The position numbers and the translations under genes are program-made. Below, in pieces: positions 33,029 to 41,266 of a DNA stretch of 64,000 bases. The stretch's first letter is position 1, and every line of letters begins with the position of its first letter. The stretch lies in assembly GCF_900100375.1 (NCBI RefSeq), contig NZ_FNEZ01000001.1, positions 186,001-250,000 of the forward strand, given 5' to 3'. The DNA is from Flavobacterium noncentrifugens. GTDB taxonomy: Bacteria > Bacteroidota > Bacteroidia > Flavobacteriales > Flavobacteriaceae. The notes under the pieces were generated by a model that was not told the origin of the DNA, made no database searches, and worked only from the letters and a program-made list of their open reading frames with translations.

Positions 33029-35458
33029 ATGACTCCGAAATCCTGCATTCTCATTGCGCTTTTCCTGCTAACCTGCACATTTTCGATAGCACAAAAAAAG
33101 TCTTTACAGGCTGTTTCTGTGACTGAAAATATTACAGTTGACGGCAGGCTCGATGAAGAAATTTGGAAAACTGCTCCGATTGCTACCGATTTCGTCATGT
33201 TTGATCCCGATAACGGAAAACCCATCAGCCCTGAAAAAAAGACCAATGTTCAGGTGGTTTACGACAATACTGCAGTTTATATTGCTGCGATTTTATATGA
33301 CAATGAGCCTCAAAAAATCCTGAAAGAAATCACCCAGCGCGATATATTTGGAACTGCTGATAATTTTGGTATTTTCATCAATGGATTCAATGACGGCCAG
33401 CAGGATTTTCGCTTTTTTGTGAGTGCATCAGGCGTTCAGATGGATGCTGTTTTCACAGAACAAAATGGCGAAGACCTGACTTGGGATGCAATTTGGGACA
33501 GCCATGCCCGCATTACCGATGAAGGCTGGGTCATTGAAATGAAAATTCCGTATGCGGCACTGCGTTTTCCAAAAGCCGACATCCAAACCTGGGGCATTAA
33601 TTTTTACCGCGAATTGCGCCGTGACAGGCAGCAATATACCTGGAACCACATTGATACGAAGATTGACAATGAAAGCGCACAGTCGGGATTGCTGGAAGGC
33701 ATACACAACATTTCTCCGCCTACAAGATTGTTTTTCATTCCATATTCTTCTCTATATTATGAAAAAAGTTACGATTATACTGCAAACACTTCCGTTGCAG
33801 ATAGCAAGTTTAAAGTTGGCATGGACATCAAATACGGAATCAACGATTCTTTCACGCTTGATGCGATCCTGGTTCCTGATTTCGGGCAAACACGCTTTGA
33901 CAATGTCGAACTCAATTTAGGGCCATTCGAACAGCAATTCAACGAAAACCGCCCGTTTTTCACTGAAGGAACCGATTTATTCAACAAAGGCGATTTGCTT
34001 TACACGAGAAGAATTGGCGGAAGCCCGTCAACTTCAGGAAAAATTCGCGACAATGAAGTTTTAGAAAGCATTCCAACAACCACAAACCTGATCAACGCTT
34101 TAAAAATTTCAGGCCGAACAAAAAAAGGACTCGGGATTGGGGTTTTAAATGCCATTACTGAAAAAACTTTCGGTTATCTGCGCGACACCGTTACAGGAAA
34201 TATCCGTAAAACGGAAGTCGAGCCGCTTGCCAATTATAATGTGGTGGTTTTTGATCAGCGTTTTAATAAAAATTCATCGGTTTCATTGATCAATACCAAT
34301 GTAACGCGCAATGGCGATTACCGCGATGCGAATGTTTCAGCAATGATTTTCGATCTGAATACGAAGCAAAATACCTACAATGCAGCAGGAAATTTTAAAT
34401 ACAGCTACATCAATGAAATGACCGGAATTGCTGATAAAAAAGGATATTATACCGGACTGAGCCTGGCCGAAACCAGCGGAAATTACCGCTTTAGCGGAGG
34501 TGCGACTTATGTGTCAAAAGATTTCGACGACAACGACCTGGGCATTAATTTTTTTACGAACTACCACGCGCTCTCGTTTGCTGCCAACTACCGCATCCTG
34601 AATCCGAATAAAAACTTCAATTCCTTTAAGCTTTACACCGATGCGTATACCGAATTCCAGAATACGACCGGGCGTATCCAACAGGCCAAATTCAATATTT
34701 TCGTAAATTCGACCACCCGGAAAAATGATTATTGGGGTTACGGATTGAATATCATCCCGCTTAAAACTTACGATTTTTATGAAGCGCGTGTGGACGAACG
34801 CTTTGTTGAAATGCCCGAAAATTACAGGGCGTGGATTTATTTTTCATCCAATTTCAACCGAAAATTCGCTTTCGATTTTGAGCCTTCAATCACTGCAACA
34901 AGCGAAAAAGACCGCTACACTTATGACTTCCTCTTTATTCCAAGGTATCGCGTCAACAACCGCCTGATGCTGATTTACAACTTTAATTACATCCACAACA
35001 ACCACAACAAAGGTTGGGTTGATTTTGACGGCGACGACATTATTTTCGCAAAACGCAACCGCGACACCTATTTGAACACACTTGAAACAAAATATGCGAT
35101 CAACAATAAAATGACTGTAAACCTTGCCGCACGTTATTATTGGTCGTATGCCGAAAACCTGGAGTTTCAAACACTTCAAAATGATGGTACATTGGTGCAT
35201 TCAAACTACAATCAGGACAAAAACTCCAATTTCAATTCCTGGAATGTCGATCTTTCGTATTCGTGGTGGTTTGCGCCCGGAAGCCAGATTTCATTTCTTT
35301 ATCGAAACAATGCGATTACCGATGAATACAATCTGTATGCTGTCAATAAAAATTTCGGAAAAAACTTCACCAATTTATTTTCAGACAACCTGAACAATAT
35401 TTTCTCGGTCAGCATCCGCTATTTCATCGACTACAATGCGGCAAAAAACTGGTTTTAA
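33029..35458 (+). CDS. DUF5916 outer-membrane protein with CBM9-like N-terminal domain
   Basis: An 809-residue exported protein: signal peptide (about 1-21, ending FSIAQ), then a carbohydrate-binding family 9-like beta-sandwich (about 30-210) with TVDGRLDEEIWKTAP and VIEMKIPYAALRFP. The remaining 600 residues are a predicted outer-membrane barrel with many alternating strands, including FDNVELNLGPFEQQFNENRPFF at its start, ending in a W-F terminus. This layout is that of the DUF5916 family, common in Bacteroidetes and of unknown function. It has its own promoter and stands alone. Confidence 0.88.
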   Translation: MTPKSCILIALFLLTCTFSIAQKKSLQAVSVTENITVDGRLDEEIWKTAPIATDFVMFDPDNGKPISPEKKTNVQVVYDNTAVYIAAILYDNEPQKILKEITQRDIFGTADNFGIFINGFNDGQQDFRFFVSASGVQMDAVFTEQNGEDLTWDAIWDSHARITDEGWVIEMKIPYAALRFPKADIQTWGINFYRELRRDRQQYTWNHIDTKIDNESAQSGLLEGIHNISPPTRLFFIPYSSLYYEKSYDYTANTSVADSKFKVGMDIKYGINDSFTLDAILVPDFGQTRFDNVELNLGPFEQQFNENRPFFTEGTDLFNKGDLLYTRRIGGSPSTSGKIRDNEVLESIPTTTNLINALKISGRTKKGLGIGVLNAITEKTFGYLRDTVTGNIRKTEVEPLANYNVVVFDQRFNKNSSVSLINTNVTRNGDYRDANVSAMIFDLNTKQNTYNAAGNFKYSYINEMTGIADKKGYYTGLSLAETSGNYRFSGGATYVSKDFDDNDLGINFFTNYHALSFAANYRILNPNKNFNSFKLYTDAYTEFQNTTGRIQQAKFNIFVNSTTRKNDYWGYGLNIIPLKTYDFYEARVDERFVEMPENYRAWIYFSSNFNRKFAFDFEPSITATSEKDRYTYDFLFIPRYRVNNRLMLIYNFNYIHNNHNKGWVDFDGDDIIFAKRNRDTYLNTLETKYAINNKMTVNLAARYYWSYAENLEFQTLQNDGTLVHSNYNQDKNSNFNSWNVDLSYSWWFAPGSQISFLYRNNAITDEYNLYAVNKNFGKNFTNLFSDNLNNIFSVSIRYFIDYNAAKNWF

Positions 35459-35482
35459 ATTGCTGTTATTTTAAACTTAACA

Positions 35483-35516
35483 TTTGCACACGCTTTTTTC
35501 AAATGCCTTATATTTG
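35483..35516 (+). promoter_or_regulatory. Promoter of gpmI
   Basis: TTTG (35483-35486), a 22-base spacer and TATATTTG (35509-35516). The ATG follows 18 bases later. Confidence 0.68.
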
Positions 35517-35533
35517 TTAAAAATATTTTTCCG

Positions 35534-37051
35534 ATGAACAAAAAAGTAATTTTAATGATCCTTGACGGATGGGGAAAATCGCCAGACCCGAAAGTTTCAG
35601 CCATAGACAATGCCAATGTGCCATTCATTAACGGTTTGTACAGGCAATACCCGAATGCACAATTAAGAACCGACGGACTCAATGTTGGCTTGCCCGAAGG
35701 CCAGATGGGAAATTCAGAAGTGGGCCACATGAATCTTGGTGCAGGCCGCATCATTTACCAGGATCTGGTCAAAATTAACCTCGCCGTCCAGGATAAAACG
35801 ATCAATCAGGAAAAGGAACTCGTCGATGCTTTCCAATATGCCAAAGAGAACAATAAAGACATTCATTTTTTAGGCTTGGTTTCTAATGGTGGCGTGCATT
35901 CGCATATTGACCATTTGAAAGGATTGATCGATGCTTCAGAAGATTTCGGGCTTGAAAAAGTATTCATTCACGCATTTACCGACGGTCGCGATGTCGATCC
36001 AAAATCAGGGACTTTTTTCATAGGCGATTTATTGAACCATCTGAATGGCAAAAAAGCAAAACTGGCTTCTGTCATTGGAAGATATTATGCGATGGACCGC
36101 GACAAACGCTGGGAACGCGTCAAAAAAGCATATGATTTACTGGTGAATGGCGAAGGCGTGCATTCGAAAGATGCCGTGAACAGCATCCACGATGATTACA
36201 ACAAAAACATTACCGACGAATTTATAGATCCCATCGTGATGGTTGATGACAACGACCAGCCAGTTGCAAAAATCAAAGAAGGCGATGTCGTGATTTTCTT
36301 CAATTTCCGCACCGACCGCGGCCGCCAATTGACCGATGCGCTTTCACAAAACGACCACCACGAGCAAAACATGCACAAAATGCAATTGTACTATGTGACG
36401 ATGACCAATTATGATGACACGTTTAAAGGCATTCACGTCATTTACGACAAAGACAACATCACGGAAACATTGGGTGAAGTACTCGAAAAAAACATGAAAA
36501 AGCAAATTCGGATTGCGGAAACCGAGAAATATCCGCATGTGACGTTTTTCTTTTCCGGCGGGCGGGAATTGCCGTTTTCAGGCGAAACCAGGATTTTAAG
36601 AAATTCCCCAAAAGTGGCGACTTACGATTTGCAGCCAGAAATGAGTGCATTCGAACTTGCCGATGCTTTGGTTCCGGAACTCGAAAAAGGTGAAGTCGAT
36701 TTTGTCTGCCTGAATTTTGCCAATGGCGACATGGTTGGGCATACCGGCGTTTTTGAAGCGGCAATAAAAGCCTGCGAAGCCGTTGACAAATGTGTAGAAA
36801 AAGTGATTAGTGCGGCTTTAGCCAACAATTATACGACGATTGTAATCGCCGATCACGGAAACTGCGAAACCATGATCAATCCTGACGGAAGCCCGAATAC
36901 CGCGCACACAACGAATCCGGTGCCGATCATTCTGGTGGATAAAGAACGGAAGCAAATCCACGACGGTGTTTTGGGCGACATCGCTCCTACCATTCTCGCT
37001 TTGATGGGAATTGAGCAACCAAAAGCCATGACGAGACATTCGCTGTTGTAA
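35534..37051 (+). CDS. gpmI: 2,3-bisphosphoglycerate-independent phosphoglycerate mutase
   Basis: GpmI interconverts 3- and 2-phosphoglycerate in glycolysis using two Mn ions and a phosphoserine intermediate. The 505-residue product starts with the metal-binding LMILDGWG (Asp11) and carries the phosphorylated Ser61 in MGNSEVGH. Later metal ligands are in IADHGNCE and TAHTTNPVP. The length and the alkaline-phosphatase-superfamily layout are standard. A promoter lies just upstream and a terminator (37072-37098) just downstream, so it is transcribed alone. Confidence 0.97.
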   Translation: MNKKVILMILDGWGKSPDPKVSAIDNANVPFINGLYRQYPNAQLRTDGLNVGLPEGQMGNSEVGHMNLGAGRIIYQDLVKINLAVQDKTINQEKELVDAFQYAKENNKDIHFLGLVSNGGVHSHIDHLKGLIDASEDFGLEKVFIHAFTDGRDVDPKSGTFFIGDLLNHLNGKKAKLASVIGRYYAMDRDKRWERVKKAYDLLVNGEGVHSKDAVNSIHDDYNKNITDEFIDPIVMVDDNDQPVAKIKEGDVVIFFNFRTDRGRQLTDALSQNDHHEQNMHKMQLYYVTMTNYDDTFKGIHVIYDKDNITETLGEVLEKNMKKQIRIAETEKYPHVTFFFSGGRELPFSGETRILRNSPKVATYDLQPEMSAFELADALVPELEKGEVDFVCLNFANGDMVGHTGVFEAAIKACEAVDKCVEKVISAALANNYTTIVIADHGNCETMINPDGSPNTAHTTNPVPIILVDKERKQIHDGVLGDIAPTILALMGIEQPKAMTRHSLL

Positions 37052-37071
37052 TCTTTCATTCACATAAAAAT

Positions 37072-37098
37072 AAAGCAGCCTTAACGGGTTGCTTTTTT
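37072..37098 (+). terminator. Rho-independent terminator of gpmI
   Basis: AAAGCAGCC pairs with GGTTGCTTT (one G-T pair) around a short TTAACG-type loop, followed by a T-run. Confidence 0.85.
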
Positions 37099-37099
37099 A

Positions 37100-37132
37100 T
37101 TGGCGATAAATTATTTAAAAATCGTACTTTTG
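37100..37132 (+). promoter_or_regulatory. Promoter of map
   Basis: TTG (37100-37102), a 22-base spacer and TACTTTTG (37125-37132), with the ATG at 37152. It begins directly after the gpmI terminator. Confidence 0.65.
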
Positions 37133-37151
37133 CCGACTATAAATTTGATAT

Positions 37152-37970
37152 ATGATTGTCTCAAAAACAAGGGAAGAAATTGAATTGATGCGCGAAAGCG
37201 CCCTTTTGGTTTCCAAAACATTAGGAATGATCGCAGGCGAAATCAAGGCTGGAGTCACGACTTTACAATTAGACAAATTAGCGGAACAATTCATCCGCGA
37301 CCACAATGCCGTTCCTGGTTTTCTTGGTTTGTATGGCTGTCCGTCGACACTTTTAACCAGCGTAAACGAGCAGGTCGTTCACGGTTTACCAACAACACGC
37401 CCCATTGAAGAAGGTGATATTGTTTCGGTAGACTGTGGTGTTTTGAAAAACGAATATTACGGCGACCACGCTTATACTTTTGCCATTGGCGACATCGCTC
37501 CGGAAACACAAAAACTGCTTAAAATCACCAAAGAATCATTATACGTAGGCATCCGTGAATTCAAAGCTGGAAACCGCGTGGAAGACGTTGGAAATGCGAT
37601 CCAGAAATTCACCGAAGCCGAAGGTTACGGTGTGGTTCGCGAACTCGTTGGACACGGCCTCGGAAAAAAAATGCATGAAGATCCCGAAATGCCCAACTAT
37701 GGAAAACGCGGACGCGGGAAATTGTTCATCGAAGGAATGGTCGTTGCGATCGAACCGATGATCAACCTCGGAACCAAAAACATCAAACATTTAAAAGACG
37801 GCTGGACAATTGTCACTGCCGATAAAAAACCGAGTGCGCACTTTGAGCACGACGTCGCTTTAGTTGATGGAAAACCGGAATTGCTTTCGACTTACGCCTA
37901 CATCTATAAAGCTCTAGGCATCGAAAGCGACGAAGAAAACGAATTCAGGAAAGTGCCATTGGTCATCTGA
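37152..37970 (+). CDS. map: Type I methionine aminopeptidase
   Basis: Map removes the initiator methionine from nascent proteins. The 272-residue enzyme shows the pita-bread metal site: Asp in SVDCGVLKNEYYGDHAYTF (two aspartates), His in VGHGLGKKMHEDP, Glu in VAIEPMI and Glu in HFEHDVAL. The HGLPTTRPIEEGD segment is typical of bacterial type Ia enzymes. Its TGA stop overlaps the ATG of the next gene by one base, so the methyltransferase is very probably translated from the same mRNA. Confidence 0.96.
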   Translation: MIVSKTREEIELMRESALLVSKTLGMIAGEIKAGVTTLQLDKLAEQFIRDHNAVPGFLGLYGCPSTLLTSVNEQVVHGLPTTRPIEEGDIVSVDCGVLKNEYYGDHAYTFAIGDIAPETQKLLKITKESLYVGIREFKAGNRVEDVGNAIQKFTEAEGYGVVRELVGHGLGKKMHEDPEMPNYGKRGRGKLFIEGMVVAIEPMINLGTKNIKHLKDGWTIVTADKKPSAHFEHDVALVDGKPELLSTYAYIYKALGIESDEENEFRKVPLVI

Positions 37971-38740
37971 TGAAAAAATTATTCAAGTTTATTTTAAATA
38001 CAATTCCGCGCCCATTGCTTATTCGGTTGAGTTATGTAGCACGCCCGATTCTGGCATTGGCACTCAAAGGAAATACGTTTACCGATCCGATTGACGGAAA
38101 AAGTTTTCGAAGTTTTTTGCCTTACGGATATGGAACACAGCGCAACAATGTACTGTCTCCAAGTACGCTTTCACTCGAAAGGCACCGTTTGCTCTGGTTG
38201 TATTTAAAAAATGAAACAGATTTTTTTTCCGCACCTAAAAAAGTGCTGCACTTTGCCCCGGAACAGGCGTTTTACAAATTGTTCCGAAACCAGAAAAACC
38301 TCGATTATACAACGACCGATTTATTTTCGCCTTTAGCAGATGTCAAAGCAGACATTTGCAATTTGCCATTCGCCGACAACTCATACGACATCATTCTGTG
38401 CAACCATGTTTTAGAGCACATTCCCGACGACACGAAAGCGATGGAGGAATTGTATCGCGTACTCAAACCGGGCGGAATGGGCATTTTCCAGATTCCGCAG
38501 GATTTAAGCCGGGCAACGACATTCGAAGACAATTCGATTACCGATCCCAAAGAACGTGCTGCCATTTTCGGGCAATACGACCACGTTCGTGTATACGGTC
38601 GAGATTATTTTAACAAACTCCGAAGCATCGGATTTAGAGTTATCGAAGAAGATTACACCAAAAAAATTAACCCTGAACTTGTTGAAAAATACTGCCTTGC
38701 CAAAGGTGAAATCATCCCGGTTTGCTACAAGCAACTTTAA
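37970..38740 (+). CDS. Class I SAM-dependent methyltransferase
   Basis: A 256-residue methyltransferase of unknown substrate. The Rossmann part covers about 85-200: VLHFAPEQAFYKLF for motif I (degenerate), ADICNLPFADNSYDIILCNHVLEHI (motifs II-III) and LYRVLKPGGMGIFQIP (post motif). An N-terminal extension of about 80 residues is hydrophobic at the start and includes SLERHRLLWLYL, found in related proteins of Bacteroidetes. It is translationally coupled to map by a one-base overlap. Confidence 0.87.
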   Translation: MKKLFKFILNTIPRPLLIRLSYVARPILALALKGNTFTDPIDGKSFRSFLPYGYGTQRNNVLSPSTLSLERHRLLWLYLKNETDFFSAPKKVLHFAPEQAFYKLFRNQKNLDYTTTDLFSPLADVKADICNLPFADNSYDIILCNHVLEHIPDDTKAMEELYRVLKPGGMGIFQIPQDLSRATTFEDNSITDPKERAAIFGQYDHVRVYGRDYFNKLRSIGFRVIEEDYTKKINPELVEKYCLAKGEIIPVCYKQL

Positions 38741-38811
38741 CATTTCTGCAAAGCGTGAAACAATAACCGTGAACATTATTTGTTATATTTACCATTCGAA
38801 ATTTAACAATT

Positions 38812-40065
38812 ATGCTTAAACATTATTTTACCGCTATTTTATCGTTTTTTGCGATCGCCTTTTCATTTGCCCAGGTAGAAAAAGAAATCGCGCCGCCGTA
38901 TAACATCAGGACGGTGACTTTGACGCAAAACGGCCAGAATATTGTTCCGCTGATTAAGTTTGGAGATTCGTTCCAACTCGAATTTGATGACTTGTTTGGC
39001 AATGAAGCGAATTATTATTATGTGATCCAACACTGTGATTACGATTGGAAACCATCGCAACTCGTTAAAAGTGAATACCTTCAGGGATTTGATGACCAAC
39101 GCATTCAGACTTATACGAATTCCTTTAATACGCTTCAGATTTATTCGCATTATGCATTGGCCATTCCAAACCGGAACACCTCATTATTGGTCAGTGGAAA
39201 TTATGTGATTAAAATCCTCAATGAAGACAAAGACGTCGTTTTTACAAAGAAAATGATCATTTATGAAGATGCGGTAAGTGTTCCGATGCAGGTTAAAAGA
39301 ACCCGGAATGTGAGCGAGATCAACTTCAAGCAAAACCTTGATTTTTCTATCAAGTCGGCTAATATATTATTCCAAAGTCCGCTCAAAAACGTGAAAGTTC
39401 TGCTGTTGAAAAACGGACAAATCAGCACCGGAATTACAAATGTTCCAGCGATGTACACCATTGGCAACGACCTGATCTATAAATACGATGCAGAAACGCA
39501 GTTCTGGGGCGGAAACGAATATATGTATTTTGAAAATAAAGACATCCGCGCAGCGAATAACAACATTGGAAAAGTACAATCTACAGGCGGATTGTACAGT
39601 TCGCTTTTATACACCAACAACGCGCGCGCCGGACAGCAATATACCTTCTATCCTGACATCGATGGAAATTTCATCGTAAAGAACATCAATGCTGAAAACA
39701 ACAACGTCGAAGCCGATTATGCCTGGGTCTATTTTACACTTTCCGCTCCGGCATATTATGGGAAAGGCGATATTTATGTGACCGGAATGTTCAACAATTA
39801 CGCATTGACGCCGGAGTTCAAAATGGATTACAACAAAGACAGGGCAGTCTACGAAAAAGCCATTATGATCAAGCAGGGATTTACGAATTACCAATATACG
39901 ATTGCTGATAAAAACGGCAAGATTGACGAGGCAAATGCGGTCGACGGAAATTTCTACCAGACTGAGAACAACTACTTTGCAATTGTCTATTACCGCGAGA
40001 ACAACCAGCGTTACGATCGCGTGATCGGGAAAGGCGTAGCCAGTTCGGTCGACATCATTAATTAA
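38812..40065 (+). CDS. Type IX secretion system plug-family protein (DUF5103)
   Basis: A 417-residue exported protein with signal peptide ending FSFAQ. It matches the family named after the Plug protein that closes the lateral or periplasmic side of the SprA (T9SS) translocon in Flavobacterium johnsoniae, previously DUF5103. Supporting segments are FDDLFGNEANYYYVIQHCDYDW near residue 60, YLQGFDDQRIQTYTNSFNT, and a late immunoglobulin-like domain with IYVTGMFNNYALTPE. It would act in the periplasm or at the outer membrane during T9SS export. A near-consensus TATATTTA lies upstream at the expected place. Confidence 0.82.
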   Translation: MLKHYFTAILSFFAIAFSFAQVEKEIAPPYNIRTVTLTQNGQNIVPLIKFGDSFQLEFDDLFGNEANYYYVIQHCDYDWKPSQLVKSEYLQGFDDQRIQTYTNSFNTLQIYSHYALAIPNRNTSLLVSGNYVIKILNEDKDVVFTKKMIIYEDAVSVPMQVKRTRNVSEINFKQNLDFSIKSANILFQSPLKNVKVLLLKNGQISTGITNVPAMYTIGNDLIYKYDAETQFWGGNEYMYFENKDIRAANNNIGKVQSTGGLYSSLLYTNNARAGQQYTFYPDIDGNFIVKNINAENNNVEADYAWVYFTLSAPAYYGKGDIYVTGMFNNYALTPEFKMDYNKDRAVYEKAIMIKQGFTNYQYTIADKNGKIDEANAVDGNFYQTENNYFAIVYYRENNQRYDRVIGKGVASSVDIIN

Positions 40066-40216
40066 GGATTTACAATTTTTGATTTACAAATGCTTACGCG
40101 TAAATCGCACATCTGAAATTGTACTTAAAATTTTCTTATCAAAAAAACCATTGTCGCAAACTTCTTGATAATCATAAAATTTAATATTAAAAACACGTTC
40201 CAAAGTCTAATTTTTG

Positions 40217-40224
40217 TAAATTTG
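40217..40224 (+). promoter_or_regulatory. Putative -7 element for apaG
   Basis: TAAATTTG, 23 bases before the apaG ATG at 40248; no clear -33 element. Confidence 0.45.
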
Positions 40225-40247
40225 ACTTCAGATTTTAAAAAATCACC

Positions 40248-40634
40248 ATGGTTTCACAGATCACAAGAGGCATAAAAATTTCGGTCCTGACGGCTTTTGA
40301 AGGCACTTACTTCAAGAACCACAAGATCCATTTTGCCTTTAGTTACGAGATCACGATTGAAAACCACAGTAAGGATTCGGTACAATTAACGACGCGCCAC
40401 TGGGAAATTTTCGACTCGTTAAACGACAAAGAAACCGTTGATGGCGAAGGTGTAATTGGAAAAAAACCGGTATTGAAACCAGGTGAAGCACACACTTACA
40501 GCTCAGGTTGTTTGCTTGCTTCCCCATTCGGATCGATGCGCGGATTTTTTAATATGGTGAATTTTACCTCAACGAAAAGCTTTAAGGTCATTGTGCCAAC
40601 ATTCAGGCTCAGCGCACCTTTCGCACTCAATTAA
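40248..40634 (+). CDS. apaG: ApaG-domain protein
   Basis: A 128-residue protein of the ApaG fold (fibronectin type III-like beta-sandwich). It is named from the corA-linked gene of enterics, but its biochemical role is unsettled. The whole protein is the domain: FAFSYEITIENHSKDSVQLTTRHWEIFDS, then GEGVIGKKPVLKPGEAHTYSSGC and GSMRGFF, all strongly conserved in the family. The last four bases overlap the end of pdeM on the other strand. Confidence 0.93.
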   Translation: MVSQITRGIKISVLTAFEGTYFKNHKIHFAFSYEITIENHSKDSVQLTTRHWEIFDSLNDKETVDGEGVIGKKPVLKPGEAHTYSSGCLLASPFGSMRGFFNMVNFTSTKSFKVIVPTFRLSAPFALN

Positions 40635-41266
40635 CAAACCACAATCACTTCATCATTTGCAATTGCATAGACACAATCGTGTTCGGTAGGGATTAAAAAA
40701 TATGTTCCGGTAAATTCCCCAAATGCAGGCAGGATCATTTGTTTTGGCTTTTTAAAGAAACAGGGTAGTTTTAAAGATTGCCGTCCTATGCCGCGCATTT
40801 TTACAGCTGGGTGAATGTGTCCAGAAAAATTAAAAAAATGGTCGCGTTCTTCGGGATGATGCGTGAGTAAAAACCCATTTGTTGCAATTTCACTGTAAAT
40901 TTCGATTTCCAATTTCTGGTAATGCTTCTTATCGATAACATCGTGATTTCCAGCAACGAGAATAATTTTAGATGTTGTTTCAGAAACCCATTTTTCAAAC
41001 AATTGCCATTCGGTATTTTTTTTACTGTGGAATAAATCACCGAGAAAAATAACCGTTTCGGGATCAAAATAATCCAAAGCAGCATTCATCTGATCGAAAT
41101 TTTTAGACACTGCACTTTCCGGAACTGCGACACCGTGCTTTCTGAAATGCATGACTTTACCGAGATGGACATCCGAGATCAGTAAAATGCTTTTGTTTGT
41201 CCAGAACACAGCACCTGTCGGATGCAAAATAAAAGTGTGGTTTTGTATGGAGATCGTGACGGTCAT
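40631..41266 (-). CDS. pdeM: Ligase-associated DNA damage response endonuclease PdeM
   Basis: A calcineurin-like metallophosphoesterase, 211 residues, that belongs to the ligase-associated repair set. The metal motifs are in order: LISDVHLGK (D-x-H), FLGDLFHSKK (GD), VAGNHDV (GNH) and a late FSGHIHP (GHxH). The ATG overlaps the helicase stop in an ATGA, so the two proteins are translationally coupled. In related systems it is thought to act as a DNA phosphatase or endonuclease on damaged ends. It is the last gene of the cluster. Confidence 0.94.
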   Translation of the reverse strand: MTVTISIQNHTFILHPTGAVFWTNKSILLISDVHLGKVMHFRKHGVAVPESAVSKNFDQMNAALDYFDPETVIFLGDLFHSKKNTEWQLFEKWVSETTSKIILVAGNHDVIDKKHYQKLEIEIYSEIATNGFLLTHHPEERDHFFNFSGHIHPAVKMRGIGRQSLKLPCFFKKPKQMILPAFGEFTGTYFLIPTEHDCVYAIANDEVIVVC